Shown here in pieces: positions 63,401 through 64,000 of a DNA stretch of 64,000 bases. The notes beneath the pieces are model-generated. The model ran no database searches, was not told the DNA's origin, and saw only the letters and a list, made by a program, of their open reading frames with translations. The position numbers and the translations under genes were made by a program. The stretch covers positions 1-64,000 of the forward strand of contig NZ_FONL01000012.1 of assembly GCF_900112895.1 (NCBI RefSeq), written 5' to 3'. The stretch is from Succiniclasticum ruminis DSM 9236 (lineage in GTDB: Bacteria; Bacillota; Negativicutes; Acidaminococcales; Acidaminococcaceae). How positions within the stretch are numbered: position 1 is the first letter of the stretch; each line of letters opens with the position of its first letter.

Positions 63401-64000
63401 TATCCATTGGTACCGATGCGCAAGCTTCTGAGTTAAGCGCGGTAGCAGTCGGCGCCAATGCTACAGTCACAGAAACCACAATCGGCGGCGTGGCACTCGG
63501 CAGCGACTCTGTGGCTGACCGGCGGGCCGGCTGGAGAGGCGAAAATCCGTTAGGTGTTCCGACAAAAGACGATGAAGGGCATTCGATTCTTGGAACTCCG
63601 GCCTGGACCAGCACGGCAAGCGCTGTATCCGTCGGTGGCGGAACCGTTGCCAAAACAAATAAAAATGGCGAGTATATTGATGTATCAGGCCAGGTAGTAG
63701 AGACGGCAGACAAGGCGGCACAGGTTATAGCTACCCGCCAGATTACCAATGTGGCAGCGGGCACGGAAGATACCGACGCTGTGAATATGGCACAGCTGAA
63801 AGGCTTTGCGGCGCATTATTACAGTGTCAATACGGATCCGACAGAAGAGGGCGATACTCCTGAAGCTCCGGACAGCAACTTCAATAACGATGGTGCAATA
63901 GGAGCCGAAGCCATCGCGGCAGGTTTCTACAGCACCGCTATCGGCAAGGAATCTTCTGCGCTGGGCAACAAGACTCTGGCAACTGGTAGGAAGTCCGTGG
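60451..64000 (+). CDS. YadA-like trimeric autotransporter adhesin (5' part; continues past the window)
   Basis: The frame is open from ATG 60451 to the last base, over 1180 codons; the membrane anchor is outside the window. Residues 1-30 (MNRIYKVIWSKTRNCYVAV) are an extended signal peptide region (ESPR) followed by a hydrophobic core ending in SAWA. The passenger is almost all YadA-head repeats with the AIG/AVG pattern (for example STAIG, TAVGS, SMAIG) spaced about 14-30 residues apart. Near residue 1090 a neck motif ITNVAAGTEDTDAVNMAQLK occurs, then a second head (STAIGKESSALGNKT). GGAGGG precedes the ATG. The N-terminal ~480 residues are Asn/Ser/Tyr-rich with AT-rich codons; the later part is GC-richer. 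Confidence 0.92.
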   Translation, partial: MNRIYKVIWSKTRNCYVAVSELAKNHGKDNVRSEKRGIVKGASSLALCIALSLGVTGSAWADETITGNLTVTGDTIKVGTDGTITVDANHNSIFGESNTLENRLNSTNKNQYDTLLGNSNYIYYGNYTTAIGYRNRIGSTSYPSVYSNYSTAIGYSNSVTGSYQTAIGNSNNIYNASSNNYGSNNSTAIGSSNTVYGGQNIAIGSDNDIRGKDNVNTNNNVAIGQYAHIIGDSNGSNIAIGSSAYITDYYLSNGSPTTTTSFGDSYWSVQSPIRDSIAMGASSYALSSRVTAVGNFTRVVGPNSSAFGYGAQIYGQRNNTAIGNYSLAGFPYAKKYDDQTGRYVKDSLYGADNTAVGSYSMAGSGYNNVAIGARSRAGYWSQVSYDERMAALQASAMEQYGDYDGYMNEVQRRAGEIIDAQINGNPPEGYDEWSEEQKDSYRNWQMNQYLYSSPSHVNMYDGNTAEDTGGSRIINDILFEQWLKMKNNNQIQSDDYSTAVGVEASAEGVGQTAIGGHAQALGWSSMAVGLGSKSTGASSMAIGESSLASGDASMAIGNTSESRGYKTLAIGPQTKAFGDESIAIGLGNYDNTQTWGYRATAIGINAHADTSSAIAIGDGAKIDYDGAGADILQRRIAMNAIAVGQNARAAALDGTAVGRNTKAIMRNATAYGNNAHANAWNSIAIGNKAIAGKAERIYLEKKNEKGDVIGYEVLPTVKVTDDDGLKYVTQGAEFGDSAVAIGNRAKAIKEYTTAVGAGTNAEGWHAVAVGDSNQATGKFSTAIGAGWSENYTPGEENDDGSSADKDSINTEGDRIYTAMGANQAGGDYSTAVGYMNQTVGTQSTALGKDNAISGLSSLGIGAGNEVGAVDKGDNGVLSADQENTVSGYAVGSYNKITGTEDSNAGAFGANNTVAGENGYAVGNSNAINEGAVTSFVAGNNNIIDADAANSFVVANNVKATKEQTVVVGHHNISDKEQVFGKNSISIGTDAQASELSAVAVGANATVTETTIGGVALGSDSVADRRAGWRGENPLGVPTKDDEGHSILGTPAWTSTASAVSVGGGTVAKTNKNGEYIDVSGQVVETADKAAQVIATRQITNVAAGTEDTDAVNMAQLKGFAAHYYSVNTDPTEEGDTPEAPDSNFNNDGAIGAEAIAAGFYSTAIGKESSALGNKTLATGRKSV

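Noticed and set aside
1-64000. CRISPR arrays, rRNA operons, prophage or restriction systems
   Set aside because: No repeat-spacer pattern, rRNA segment, phage structural gene or restriction/modification gene was recognised anywhere in the window.

Overview
The window looks like a chromosomal segment of an anaerobic, diderm Firmicute of the Negativicutes (an Acidaminococcus/Phascolarctobacterium-like organism is my best guess; this is inference). Gene content and order are Firmicute: dprA-topA-trmFO-xerC-codY, yicC-remA-gmk-rpoZ-coaBC, an S-box (SAM-I) riboswitch before metK, a CBS/HTH regulator next to the PPDK regulatory protein, and dnaG-rpoD. A trimeric autotransporter adhesin with an extended signal peptide and lipoproteins of possible BamE-like type imply an outer membrane. 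HydF ([FeFe]-hydrogenase maturation) and the cobalt-early (CbiD/CbiG) cobalamin route imply anaerobic life.

Layout. 1-330: the 3' end of an IS200/IS605 element, with its right-end hairpins abutting hydF. 325-2930: hydF (minus strand) diverging from a UgtP/MGDG-synthase-like glycosyltransferase. 3142-10076: dprA, topA, trmFO, xerC, codY, the Bacillus-type order but without clpQY/hslVU. 10130-14607: a membrane metallophosphoesterase, a DMT exporter, an aminotransferase and an RluD-type pseudouridine synthase. 14771-29504: a cobalamin riboswitch followed by a 14-gene cobalamin locus (cbiD, L, F, G, H, J, ET, A, B, cobD, an ApgM-like gene, cbiP, cobO, then cbiC under its own promoter). 29619-34570: a ferredoxin-nitroreductase and an iron-type ABC transporter. 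34721-38586: two unrecognised genes that may work together, rqcH (minus strand) and an exported protein. 38604-41859: yicC-remA-gmk-rpoZ-coaBC. 42001-43354: SAM-I riboswitch and metK. 43579-53878: CBS/HTH regulator, PPDK regulator, dGTPase, dnaG, rpoD, tRNA(CAT), HU, trmK, nif3-like, yhaM. 54037-54402: class A RNase P RNA. 54550-58073: a ribbon-helix-helix protein (minus strand) and an M16C peptidase. 58162-59927: an IS3-family element. 60451 to the window end: a large YadA-like adhesin, cut by the window edge.

How the parts work together. The cobalamin locus carries nearly the whole corrin-ring pathway from cobalt-factor II to adenosylcobyric acid plus CbiB and CobD for the aminopropanol arm. 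It lacks a visible L-threonine kinase (PduX), alpha-ribazole phosphatase (CobC/CobZ), CobU, CobS, CobT and cobaltochelatase. An alkaline-phosphatase-superfamily (COG3635/ApgM-like) gene overlaps cobD by 26 nt and is the best candidate to fill one of these gaps. This is the most interesting lead in the window.

Other points worth attention are a 777-residue RpoD with a Lys/Ala-rich N-terminal extension and a large insert before region 2, similar basic tails on TopA and HU, a non-standard start for the PPDK regulator, and a mosaic-looking adhesin head. All coordinates and motifs were read by eye, with no database or folding run.
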